A program made the position numbers and the translations under genes. Below are positions 12,301 to 22,397 of a stretch of DNA of 36,368 nucleotides, in pieces (the stretch's first letter is position 1; each line of letters begins with the position of its first letter). The stretch is from Pigoraptor vietnamica (lineage: Eukaryota; Opisthokonta; Filasterea), in assembly GCA_943704525.1 (NCBI GenBank), contig CALSCQ010002322.1, forward strand, positions 1 through 36,368. Reading direction: 5' to 3'. The notes under the pieces are model-generated. The model saw only the letters and a list, made by a program, of their open reading frames with translations, ran no database searches and had not been told where the DNA came from.

Positions 12301-12957
12301 AGTTCAAGGAGCCGCTCGATGCGACCCCGGCGGAGAAGGCGCCGCTGAGCGTCTACAAGAGCACGGGCATTGCGGACCGGTATGCACTTCCTCGCGCCGA
12401 CTCACTTCCCCTCTTGTGTTTATTCGGTTTTGGTCGGGTGCGCGCGCACACATGTCTCACCCGCAGTGCAATGCATTTAGGTCAGACACGCATGTGCGTC
12501 CTTTGATAGTCTCTCGTATCTATCGTTTGTTTATAGTCAAGAGGATGTTCAAATTTCTCATGCCGTTTTGCGTGCTCGATGCCACGCAGTGCGGGCGACA
12601 CTGGGCAGTATTTCACGACGAGCCACCAAGCCGCCTATCGGCCGGTGGAGGTGGGCGTCGTGCACCACACTGTCCCACGACACGTCAAGGCGCACTACTT
12701 CCACGAAGCGGCAGGGGAGTACAAGTCGGTCACACAGTCGGACTTTATCGCCCCGGAGACAATGGACGGTGTGTTTCGGTGATCCCTTTTGTGCACACGC
12801 TGTCTTGGCTGCCTTCGCACGGCCACTTTAATTTGCTTCTCGACGTTGCTACGTGCGTGCAATAGCACTTCTCCATCGCCTCCTTATAATTCTCGTCGCT
12901 CACAACACGCATTCTCCTGCAGACCGCACCAAGAAGGGCACCGCAGTGCACGCGTAA
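9357..12957 (+). CDS. HF-x-LG repeat protein, probably axonemal (TEX45/SAXO-like)
   Basis: Thirteen exons: 9357-9579, 9804-9910, 10015-10062, 10222-10296, 10436-about 10697 (or 10712), 10882-10964, 11118-11309, 11459-11497, 11776-11973, 12065-12145, 12261-12379, 12590-12768, 12923-12957; about 546-551 residues. It has no enzyme domain. Five repeats share F-x-[LFM]-G followed 10-18 residues later by an S-x-[YF]-type motif: STHFQFG...ESY, ASHFDLG...SAY, GTHFTLG...SSHF, ESFVMG...ASY, TTFTLG...SQF. YRPWDKG and YRPVEVG occur near the end. Short aromatic-glycine repeats of this kind are typical of proteins lining or coating ciliary doublet microtubules (TEX45, SAXO and other inner proteins), so a microtubule-stabilising role in the flagellum is inferred. 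Several introns fall inside the repeat motif. The end of exon 5 is ambiguous because two phase-1 donors are possible. Repeat structure is certain; the family name is moderate. Confidence 0.75.
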
Positions 12958-13112
12958 TCCCATTAAATTGTGTACAGACTGAGCGGATGACCCCTTTCCC
13001 GTGCACGGGTTTATGGCCAGGGCACAGGCCCTCTCTTTATAAGGTCAATCTCGCAAACGAACGGCGGTTACGCAGACGCAGCGCGCACGCACGGACGGGC
13101 TGTAGAGCACAC

Positions 13113-14847
13113 TCAATCGGTGTGGAACGTCAGATTGACGTGGAGGTAGAGCGGCTTGACTGTGAAGAGCTTGACATTCTTCCGCTTGAAATCAATCGGC
13201 TTTTCGTAGCTGAACAAGATAATTGTGCTCAGAACAAAGTCCACACATGCATGTGCGCACAAACAAAGTAAGGGGAGTTTTGCTCAGAACAAAATCCACA
13301 CGCACATGTGCGCACAAACAAAGTGGGAGGGCGAGTGCCCAACACATGCACGACGGTGTACAATTGAGACAATTCGGCTGTCCGGACCCTACGAAGCAAA
13401 AACAATGCGGAGTATTTCCCACAACACCCACAGCTCGAGGCACGCTGGGCCTGGCTTGATTTCGTCGGGTTCCATGAAAGCATAGCAGCGCGTGCTGACC
13501 TTCCGCGACGCCGCCTTGTAGTGCTTGAGCGCAAAGAAAATCGCGCAGTCTGCGAAATGAGCGAGAAGAAGAAGTTGTGTAAGAGAAGAACAACCCCATC
13601 ACTTTCATAGTCCTTCGACGGTGTAAAAAAAAAAACACAATCACGCAAGCTCTCATAAATAAACCAAAAAACATAAAGAGAAAGGGAAAATAAGATTACA
13701 CAAGGAAACAACGCGCGGAGACACGTGAGGGTGGCTCCCCGAGACCGTCGACATCCATCTCCTTTCTAGACCCCGCTAGACACCCCCTCCACGCACCCTT
13801 TGAGAGCTTCTCGATGGGCTTCTGGCACTCGTAATCGACGTCAAAGTGAATGTAGAGGTTCTCCTTGCGGTTGCTCACGGGCGTGCACTGTTCCGTCGCA
13901 AGGTCCTCCCCCTTCTTGTCTGGAAGTTAGAAAGAAGCAACACGCAACGCACGTCAGATGTACCCGCAAGACTTCGACGCGCACAAACTGAAGTGTCCGC
14001 GCATAGCACCCCTCCCCCCTCTCCCGCCCGGGCCTCCCTCTCTTCCCTTTTTTCCCGAGTCGATGGAGAGGCGTCTATGATTAAAGCTGATCCCATTTCC
14101 CCTATTAGCCCCTCTCTCGTCCGCACTCAATACACGCGCAACACACAACCGGCACAACACGCGCAACACACAACCGACGCAGCAGCAGACCCCCACCCCT
14201 GATCATGATGCTGATGAATGGCTCAATGTACGTCCCGGCGTCCTTGAGGCCAATCTTCTCAATTCGTATGGTGAGCAGGGTGCCATCCGCCTGGTAGCAT
14301 GTCGCACGCGGAAGAAGGGAGCCGCGCGCTGTCCATGCGCGACGCAGAGTGAGAACGACGGAACGTCTTGTCGTCACAAGCGAACACGTGAACATCGATT
14401 CCATTGACACAACGAAAGAACAAAAAGAACAGGGGCACGTGACATGGATGGGGCACACCTACCCTTGGAGGCGATTGTGTCGTCCTCGTCGACGGGTACG
14501 CTGTCACTGTGTGCGCGGCGTAACAACAAAGCACACTGTGTTACCCACACGTCACTGCCGCTCACCAGCACAACTGACATACAATACGACGACGGCACAC
14601 CAGAGCAATCGACCTCACGGACCTGCTGGAGAACCGGCTGTGCTTTCGCTTGTGCTCCGCGACGTTCACGGGAAACTGCTGTGTCTCGCTCGTCAACTGC
14701 TTCAGTGCTGGCAAGGGGGAACGAGGTCCAAGTTAGAGGCGCACCACACATCCAAAGGTTGTTGTGCGATACATATTCCCAATAGCCATACATATAAGCA
14801 CCATGATACCCTTCCTATCACATACATGCACGCATGCACACGCACGC

Positions 14848-14884
<37 letters not shown>

Positions 14885-15476
14885 CGGAGAAGTTTGCTGC
14901 ACATAGGACAGCGACGAATAAAGACGCAAACGCACCTCCGCCGAGCAGGCGCATGACGAGCCACAGCTGGTCCTTGACGACGAACGACGTGTAGTACGTC
15001 ACCACGTTCTCGTGGTGGCACTGGCTCATGACCTGGATCTCTTTCTGCGCGGACAGACGACGCAAGGCACGCGGTGTCAACACGGCCCTAATCTACACGG
15101 CCCTAATGACACACTCACACCGACACAAAACATGTGCGCACGGGAACACACTTGCACATTAACAGAGCATGGCACACGAACATGCAAGCTTAACTTGAAC
15201 GCGAACAAGCAAGAAGTCCTCACCCGAATTTCGTCAATGTTTCCGCCATATCGCTCCAAGTCGATGACCTTAACCGCCACCTTCTCGTTCAGGGGCTTGA
15301 ACAGCGCCGCATAGACGCACGCGGTCGCGCCCTTGCCTGCACGCAACAGCCGTCAGCCACACCAGCAGGAGTCACAAACAAAACCCTGCCGTGAGACACG
15401 CACCGATGGGGTCCAGCAATTCATAGTCGTCCTTGTTGTTGGAAAACTCGAGCGCCGTGCGGTGTGTCGGCGCCAT
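13113..15476 (-). CDS. OSR1/STK39-like kinase N-lobe joined to AIDA (C2-domain) protein
   Basis: Exons on the minus strand: 15476-15404, 15336-15224, 15044-14936, 14707-14623, 14500-14463, 14328-14197, 13919-13797, 13549-13432, 13209-13113; 295 residues, every junction in phase. Residues 1-98 form a germinal-centre-kinase N-lobe of the OSR1/FRAY type: [61 protein letters not shown]. It stops at the hinge, with no HRD, DFG or APE. The rest matches AIDA (axin interactor, dorsalisation-associated): [85 protein letters not shown]. The AIDA C2 domain binds phosphoinositides. As it stands the kinase part cannot be catalytic. The intron at the junction holds a 35-nt C run, so an assembly error remains possible. 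Confidence 0.82.
13226..13324. repeat. 55-bp-period tandem duplication in the last AIDA intron
   Basis: Two imperfect copies of about 44 bp begin with TGCTCAGAACAAA at 13226 and 13281 and end with GCACAAACAAAGT. The period is 55 bp. They lie next to the final acceptor of the AIDA gene. Confidence 0.8.
14849..14883. repeat. Homopolymer run of 35 C
   Basis: Uninterrupted C on the plus strand (G on the sense strand of the host gene), inside the intron that joins the kinase N-lobe exons to the AIDA exons. It follows a CA-rich stretch starting near 14820. Such a run is prone to length error and misassembly and can form G-quadruplex or R-loop structures. Confidence 0.95.
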
Positions 15477-16112
15477 GTTGCCCTCTCGAGGAGGACCTTC
15501 CTCCCCTCGCACACGCAACACTCAACCCTGGCTGCTTGGCGTACGGTGGCACTGCTCTTGCTCTTTGCTTTCCGGGGTATTCGCGGTTGGGTCGCGAGTG
15601 TCGAAGCGCCAAATCTCAAGTTGTGGTATTGATCACAGGAGTTACGAACAGTGTCCGTGTCGCACACCATGGACGCGTGCATTACTGCAGCAATAAACCG
15701 CCTCCTTAACCGTGGGCACGTTCCGCCCGTCACCCACACACACACACACACACGCACGCCCCGTCTCACACAATGCACTCGGCATTCGTATTGCCCATAA
15801 AAGGCTAATATTGCTCGTGTTCAGACCTATAAATAGTCTGATGTTTTGTACCGAAATCTCGGCAACTTTTAAACCCTTCACGTCAAAGTGAAACGCCGCA
15901 ACAGCCCAACTGTAGAAATAGACATCTCTTTGTGCCTTCGTCGCACGTGTGCTGCCCTCGCACGCTCAATTGTGCGCACGTGCATGTGGGTCGCGACCGT
16001 GTAGTGTTTTTTGCTGGAGGCCCCGTTTTGCGCTGTGCGAGAGGCACTGCTCTAAGCGATCCACTTGAGCGCATGTTTGTGAAACATTCTGTCTCGGTTG
16101 GGGCCACCGAGG
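15477..16112. promoter_or_regulatory. Divergent promoter region between the AIDA-like and PB1-SAM genes
   Basis: About 636 bp between divergent start codons. It contains a short CA repeat at about 15736-15753. No reading frame with domain-like content was seen. Use as a shared promoter is inferred from the layout. The sequence TCCTTAAC near 15703 resembles a U12 branch site, but no matching donor is visible. Confidence 0.4.
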
Positions 16113-17868
16113 ATGCAGGTCAAAGTCAAGTGCGGCGACGACGTTCGTCTTGTTGCTGTGGAGCGCGGGGCGGACTTCACAATTTTGAAAGATAAGGTAT
16201 AGGGTAGTTGCGCCGTTGCGATGCCTGTGTGAGTTTGATTTTTAAACATCGATGCTCCCCGTTTCCCGCACAGCTGCGCAGCGAGTTTTCCGTTACCGGG
16301 GACTTTGTCGTCAAGTACCTCGACGAAGATGGCGACATGATTACGCTCTCTAAAGATAGCGAGTGGCGCGCGACATGTGAGTTGTGCTCATCGCCTGCTC
16401 GTGCTCAGTGCACCGGCATTTCGCTGACGCGTCGGCCACACGCAGACGAGGGCCATTCAACCGGCGCCCACAAGCCACTTCGGCTTGAATTGCAAGTGCG
16501 GGGTCCTACACAATATATTGAGCCGCGAGTACCAGGCTCGAGCGTAAGTTGACTCCGTGGCGGCGGCCTGTAAGTAATTATGCCTGAGTGCTTTGTCTCT
16601 TTGCATTCTGCAGCACGTGTCAGCGCAGAGGAAAACGGTCAGCTTTGGTGCCGACCGATCGGAGGCACTGCAGACAGCGAGCGGGTCAGGTGGGCTTGCG
16701 GTGCTGTGCATTTTCTGTGGACGAACTAGCGTGCTTGCGTTTGACGGACGGCTGGCTCAACGCCGCGTTCCTTCGCAGCCGTATCGCCTGCACTGCTCCG
16801 TCAATCGAAGCATCTCTTCCCGTCCGACTACGACGACGTCGCCGTGATCGATATACTGCGTGACATTCGCGAGTACATTTGCACAATTGGTATGTGCCCA
16901 GCGACATGGCGCGCGTTTCCAGAACCGCTGCCCGATGGCGTCGTGATTTTATGAGCCTGCTGATATTTGGAAGGTCTTGTGAGCCCAATAGCTCTGTTGT
17001 TGACGCACTCAGTTTGGTTCTGTTGGGAGGCATGCCATTCATTGGTGCGTATTTCGGCCGCAGAGTCGTCGTTTCCGGAGTATTCGAAGGAAAAGAACCT
17101 CATTACCCGTAGGTGTCGCTGACGCATTTCCACAACAAGGGCACTGCCGCACGAGGCGTTGTCATCGTGCTGGGCGAATCGTCGCAGGATTGCGCTTTGC
17201 TTCGTTTTCTGTTAGGATGAGTCGACTCATCATTCCCATACAACCGTGCAGCTCGCTCTCTCGCCGGATTGCCCGAGTCGCCGCGCCCGCAGGCCAACGG
17301 ATCGCACTCAACACACGCGGCGCCGGCACACCATTCGGCGGCAACAGCTGCGCACGCGGACCTTTTGTCCGGCATGGAACGCCTGTCGTGTGGGTGCCCC
17401 TTTAGCACCATTCAACAACTATGCACATATTGCAGCATTTAAGCCCGTCCTCACACATGTGTGCGCATGTTTGCAGTGCACGCAGTGTCCACATGGGACG
17501 AAGCGCACGTGGGTGACTGGCTTGTTGCCAATGGCCTCGGAGAGTACGAGCCGCTATTCAAGAGTGAGTTTGGGCTTGCGTGTATGCAAGGACAGCAGCA
17601 TGCCGACAGATCGCTTGTGCCGTGGGATTGTGCCCGCCGCCATCGTGGGTGTCCTTGTTTTTCTGAACCTGCATCCCACGTACTGACAGCCAACGAAATC
17701 ACTGGCGAACTCCTTCTCGACCTCGACCACGAGACGCTCAAGTCAATGGGAATCGCCAGCGCGGGCCGTCGCATGCGCGTGCTGCGCGTCATTGGTGCGC
17801 TGAAGATGTTCGTGTCGCACGACGGGACGGTGGCGCCAGTCGCCGAAACATCGCCTGCGTCAAAGTGA
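16113..17868 (+). CDS. PB1-SAM domain adaptor protein
   Basis: Nine exons: 16113-16196, 16274-16376, 16446-16543, 16614-16689, 16779-16889, 17064-17108, 17222-17389, 17477-17563, 17690-17868; 316 residues, phases consistent. The N-terminal PB1 fold begins MQVKVKCGDDVRLVAV, carries an acidic OPCA motif (KYLDEDGDMITLSKDSEW) and ends KPLRLEL, so a type I (acidic) PB1 face is expected. The middle is Ser/His/Ala-rich with one helical stretch (DVAVIDILRDIREYIC). The C-terminal SAM domain runs from STWDEAHVGDWLVANGLGEY through ITGELLLDLDHETLKSMGI to RMRVLRVIGALK. PB1 and SAM both mediate protein assembly, so this is probably a scaffold in a kinase or polarity pathway. There is no kinase domain, unlike MEKK-type PB1 proteins. 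The acceptor at 17222 follows a GATGAG and is the least certain boundary. Domain calls are firm; the partner is unknown. Confidence 0.82.
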
Positions 17869-18030
17869 ATGCGTCGACGTTCGTAAAGAAAAATTATTTT
17901 GGGACTTCAGTGTGTGTGTAATTCCTTTGTTTGTTATCACGCCCCCGAGTGTCCCGCGTAGCGCGCCTACACGACGCTGCTGTGTGCGAGCCTCCCGTGC
18001 GAACTCTCCGTAGCGAATTTTCATGCCGAT

Positions 18031-19661
18031 TTACGACTTGGCCCTCAGCGCGCGCACGAACTCTGCGGCCACATTACTGTGTCATCCAAGTGCTCGATCG
18101 ATGCAAGCAAACAGGACATACGCGCATTACACCACTCACCCTCGTGCGATATGCGACCGTCGCCGTTCTCGTCGACATGTGTGAACAGACGCGAGAGCTC
18201 GTCCTCGCTCACCGGCTCGCCCAGTTCCAGCATGATCCCCGACATTTCCTCGCGAGTAATGTACCCGTCCCCGTCACGATCGAACACGCGGAACGCCGCC
18301 GTCGAAATCTGCCCAGTGCCAGAGGCGGCGAACCTGTTCCGTGTTTGTCGTGGTGCAAATGATGGAGAAAATCAGTTGACGAGAAACAGCTACATCAACG
18401 TGCCCACACTCACTACACTCACTCCCACTCACTCACTCACTCCGAATTACCGAAGCAACCAGTCCCCAAAGACTCACCGTTCGAGCTCCGTCTGGACGTC
18501 GTCTGCCGAGATGTCCTTGGGCAAGTGCCTGTCGATCATCTGCAAAAGCTTACCGAAGTCGATGCGCCGCCCACCAAACGCATTCTCGATGCTGTAGCGG
18601 GCGGGCTTTTTCGGCTGCGTGCGCATCGCATCCCACCCGGGCAGCTTCACGACCACCGCCGTCGTGTTGTCTTCCGTGCGCTCCACTTCCGCCGCAATCG
18701 CCAGGTCCACCGCCGCCTTCTCCGGCGACGGCGACTCTCGCACAATGTCGTGCATTCGCACCTCGTTGAGGACGTCCGTAAGTCCGTCGCTCGTAAGCAG
18801 CAAGTACTGCTGGTTCGCCGTCACCTGCGTCTCGAATACGTGCGGCTCGACAATCACGCCAAACCGCCTGAACGCGACGTCACCGACGGCACGCGACATG
18901 CTGAGAGCGCCCATTACACGCGGCATCCCGTATCCCTTGATGATGTCGCCGCCCGCAGCGATAATGCGCTCGCGCTCGGCGGGATCGTCCGGTTTGTGGA
19001 GCGCGGAGATGCGACCAAGCGTCTGATCCGTGCACAGGTAGCCGATAGAATCGCCCGTGTTGGCGACGCACAGGCGATCCCCGCTGAGCAGAGCCGCAAT
19101 GACAGTGCTCCCGACCGTCTCTTGTTGCTTCATGACGGCGATCCGGCAAAAGTCCTCGTCCGTGTCGACGATGGCGGCCTCGAGCGCTTGCCGCAGCGAC
19201 TTGCCGCTCTGCAGATGCGCGTGCACGTTCCAGTGCAGGTTCTTGTTGCAGAAATCGGACGCCATCGAGCCCCCATGTCCGTCGAACACGCCGAAAAAGT
19301 ACGTGTCGGGTCCCAGCTGCGCCACGCAGCATCGATCTTCGTTGACGTCCCTCGGACCGCGCGTACTTCGGATGCCCGCAAACCCCTGGAGCTCGTTTGC
19401 CAGCTTCACTTGGCTTCGAACGTTGAGCTTCACCTGTGCCGTCAAGATGCCACGGGCCGGTTGGCAGACGCGAACAGCGGAAACAGGCGCGCATGGCCGC
19501 GGCTGCGCATCACCGCGTAATACGGAGGGAACCGATCGAGTTGAAAAGGGGCTCGACGACGCACACATGGCGCGCGGAGGTTCGGGTACGACTGTCCGTG
19601 GCGCTCGCAAGCGCTGCCGACAAATTGGCCGCAGAGGGCCAATCGTACGAAGCATTGTCAT
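18031..19661 (-). CDS. PP2C-type protein phosphatase with C-terminal EF-hands
   Basis: Exons on the minus strand: 19661-18478, 18333-18140, 18062-18031; 469 residues. The metal-dependent PPM/PP2C core is complete: RGPRDVNEDRCC, FGVFDGHGG, ETVGSTVIAALL, ANTGDSIGYL, SMSRAVGDVAFR, LLLTSDGLTDVL and EDNTTAVVVKLPG hold the metal-binding acids. After a linker come two EF-hand loops, DRDGDGYITREE and DENGDGRISHEE, in an arrangement like half a calmodulin, ending FVRALRAKS. Calcium control of the phosphatase is inferred. The first 45 or so residues are rich in Arg/Ser/Thr/Pro with almost no acid (MTMLRTIGPLRPICRQRLR), which could be a mitochondrial presequence; that is a guess. Its 3' end converges on the PB1-SAM gene about 160 bp away. 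Confidence 0.92.
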
Positions 19662-20173
19662 CGGTCAAGGCGCGCCCACAGCGCGAGCGCCCTTTCACGA
19701 TCGCATGTGTCGCGGAACCGGCTAATCGCTGATTAAACTGCAGTCTACCTACACGTGCGCACGGGGGATGGGCCACGTATCGTACCGCTGCAAAAACTTC
19801 GCACACGTGCTATGAAGGGAGGAAGAAGGAATCGAGAAACAGAAGGGTGAAACGGCTGCCGGAAGGATACTGGATTTTCCGATACCGCAACACAAAAGTC
19901 ATAGACACGGAATTTTACGTCGGAATTGTTTTACGACCAGCTGAGTCCACGTGAACATCCACGCTTTCCGTTGTTGCGCCTTCTTGCCGAAAAGTGCTTT
20001 CCCTTGCCGTCTCAAGCCGTCTCGCTCGTCCATTGTAGTTGCGGTGCACTCCAGTGTGTACACACTCTCTTGAGTGGCCATTCTCTGCGGCGCATCGCAG
20101 GCGTCGCTGTTCTCTTGCCGCTCTCTTTGTTTGCGTGGGGGTGCCTCTGCAGCCCGCGCGTGCCACAGCAAGC
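19662..20173. promoter_or_regulatory. Divergent promoter region between PP2C and cornichon
   Basis: About 510 bp between two outward-facing start codons. Open frames here are short and look like chance. No named regulatory site was recognised. Confidence 0.4.
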
Positions 20174-21287
20174 ATGACGTGGGAGGCCATGCTCTACATC
20201 CTCGCGGTCCTCTTGGCCGCGGGCTTGCTCTTTGCAATGGTCTTTATTGTATCCGCCCATTTTTGCTGTTATTTTATCGGCAAATCCAATTTGTTGATGT
20301 GAGAGACTCGGAAGTGTTCAGCACTGGCTGTGCTGTTGCCAGTGTATCGCCTTGACCACACGGGGGGAATTTAACTCTCGACAGATTATCTGCATCTCCG
20401 ACTGCGAGTGCGAGTACATCAACCTCTTCCGTTTCCGCGAGTTGTATGAGAAGGTGCCGACTTGTGCCCAATTGGTTCTTGCATCGTTTTCAAGTCATTG
20501 TGTGGCAATAGCAACTGAACTTGTCCCCCGCGTGCGTACTCCAGGTTGCGCTGCCCGAGTACGTCGTCCACATGGGGTTGACTCTCCTTCTCCTCTTCGG
20601 CTTCGAGTGGTTCGATGTCATCTTGAACCTCCCGCTCGTGCTCTACCACCTCAACAGGTGTGCACATGCCCAGAGATGTTTTGTTTATGCCTGACGTTGC
20701 ATTGCTATTCTATCGTGGTTGTGAGGGCGGTGTTTGGCTGGGCTCTCTGCTGTGCCTTTGGCTGCTGTGCTTACGCTTGTTGCGAAAAGTGGCTCGTGAG
20801 CTCGGATCCTCCACGTTGTCTTGCCCGGCTGCCCGCGAATTTGCTCTGCTATTATGCTGTTCCAAATTGTGAGCCTCTCTGTGTTTGCAATTGTCTTACT
20901 TGCTTGCTTCATTATCATGTTGACGAGGGTCTATTATGATTGCCGCGAGGGCCGTGCGTGACCCGAATCTTTTGCCGTGATCTCCGTTTCAGCATTCAAA
21001 ATCGCGGCCATCTCGTGGATCGGACACGCGTCTATTCGATGCTGCCAAAGTACAAGCGCGATGCCTTTGTGAAGCTCGGCTTCTACCTCCTCTCCTTCTT
21101 TTACTACCTCTACAGGTGCGCATTGCTGTCGTGAGTCGTGGTTACTCGAGAGTGCTGTCCGTCGTGTGTGCGTGCAATACCTGAATCAACGCTGACGCTG
21201 ACACTGTCCAACAGGATGATCGTCACTCTGCTTGATTCGGACGACAACCTGCCCAAGGTTCCCCCAATGTCGGAGACGTTTGCGTGA
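20174..21287 (+). CDS. CNIH: Cornichon / ERV14 family cargo receptor
   Basis: Cornichon proteins are ER membrane cargo adaptors that load transmembrane clients into COPII vesicles. Exons: 20174-20248, 20385-20453, 20545-20657, 20993-21115, 21215-21287; 150 residues. The N-terminal helix is MLYILAVLLAAGLLFAMVFI. The luminal or loop segment ISDCECEYINLF follows, then VALPEYVVHMGLTLLLL, which matches the family's LPEY motif and second helix, and FEWFDVILNLPLVLYHLN. The last part, KRDAFVKLGFYLLSFFYY and LYRMIVTLL, resembles yeast Erv14 most closely in my memory. An acidic Pro-containing tail ends the protein. Splicing the third exon straight to 20993 restores the Erv14-like spacing, so the 335-bp intron holds no exon. 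Intron 1 has a U12-type donor. Identity is secure. Confidence 0.95.
20249..20384 (+). other. Probable U12-type GT-AG intron in cornichon
   Basis: The donor reads GTATCCGCCC, where the other introns in this window use GTGAGT- or GTGCGT-like donors. TTTAAC lies about ten bases before the CAG acceptor, at the distance expected for a minor-spliceosome branch site. The branch match is only partial. Confidence 0.65.
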
Positions 21288-21692
21288 GACGTCGCCTTCG
21301 CTTGACTGCGAACGCCGCGTGCGAGCGCAATTGCCTCGCGCCGCCCGTGGCGTTTGCTGATGCTGTTTCGTGTTTGCGTGTTGCGCAATACATGCGTCGC
21401 TATGTCGTCCATTCGTTCATTTTTGTGTCGTGTTTAGGCCAGAAATGTTTATGGGTTCACAAAAAAAAGAAGCCAGAGACGTGCTCTGGCGAACTGGGCG
21501 TGCGCTCCTCTCCAGGAGAAGGCACAGCAACTACACGCGCGATTAATTATGATATATCACACACAGCGCTTTCAGCCGTAGCCACCGCGCTCCCACGTCA
21601 CACACACAGTGCAACGAGACAAGAAATGTAAACGCCGCAAAGAGGAGAAGAAAATAATCATCTAAACATAATTGCTCGCACGCGGCCAGCCG
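21288..21692. other. Convergent intergenic gap, no gene seen
   Basis: About 400 bp between the stop codons of cornichon (+) and the SERTA-like gene (-). It must hold both 3' untranslated regions. No domain-like frame or repeat was found beyond a short A-rich run near 21460. Confidence 0.5.
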
Positions 21693-22397
21693 TCACAGGC
21701 AGGAGAGCACGTGGTGGACGAGAAGGCGCGCCTCCTCGACGCACTGCGCCGACGTCGACGTCGCCTCGTCGTCGGAATGCGACGAGGAAGACCCGCTCGA
21801 TTCGCACTCGTCGTCGCTGTCATCCTCTTCGGCAATGTCGGGAATCGACGTGAAAAAACTCTTCGCGTTTTCAAACGTCCACGCCTGCGTCGAGGACTCT
21901 GCGCACGTGCCCAGCGGCTCACACGCAACATCGACCTGGATCCCAACCATTCCGCCGGGGACGTCACGGACGCAGGTAACGCCGTCGTCGCTTTCGTCGA
22001 CCTTGCGCCGCTTCGAGCACGGCGTGACATCCTCCACGACTTCGTCGCAAGCGATACTTTGGCCGTCCTCGTTGTTAACCGCGCCAATCGGTGCGCACTC
22101 GTGGAGCACGCGGACCCCATTTGAGATGAGGATTGCGCGCGAGAGGCGGCGCCCGCGGGGTGTGCGAATGCCCTCGTCAAACTTTGCGCGCGAAATAGCC
22201 ATCAAGCGCTGGTTGAGCTCTTCCGGCGTGAGTGGCGGCGAGGCGGGCAGGCAGCCCTTGTTGACGGCGACATCGTCGTCCGCGAAAAGAGGGCGCTTGG
22301 CCCGACGCACTGTTGGGACGCAAAAAGAATGGTGTTAACACGTTGAAGGAAATCCAGGAGGGATTCAGGGTCGATACTCACGACGACGGAGCCCCAT
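21693..22397 (-). CDS. Small acidic nuclear protein with a SERTA-like motif
   Basis: Two exons on the minus strand, 22397-22382 and 22309-21693, give 210 residues. The start is basic (MGLRRLRRAKRPL). Residues around 30-75 read LNQRLMAISRAKFDEGI, then RRLSRAILISNGVRVLHE, which follows the SERTA pattern of SERTAD/TRIP-Br proteins (hydrophobic-x-x-[IL]-S-x-x-K, then L-x-x-x-[VI]-L-I-x-N-x-[LV]-R). A KRRK segment could act as a nuclear signal. The C-terminal part is strongly acidic (EEDDSDDECE, Ser-rich, then SDDEA) and ends in a hydrophobic helix, as in TRIP-Br transactivation tails. If correct it would be a transcription co-regulator. SERTA proteins are known mainly from animals, and the match is short, so this could equally be an unrelated lineage protein. 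Confidence 0.6.

Noticed and set aside
15700-15712. Exact TCCTTAAC, a U12 branch-site sequence, on the plus strand upstream of the PB1-SAM gene
   Set aside because: No [AG]TATCC donor is visible upstream in the gap and no exon is expected there, so it is probably chance.
18525-19520. 331-codon plus-strand frame opposite the PP2C gene
   Set aside because: Composition shadow; Arg/His-rich with no recognisable fold, while the opposite strand encodes a complete PP2C.
20658-20992. A possible extra cornichon exon near 20924-20955 (VYYDCREG)
   Set aside because: Its phase does not fit the next exon, and direct splicing gives Erv14-like spacing.
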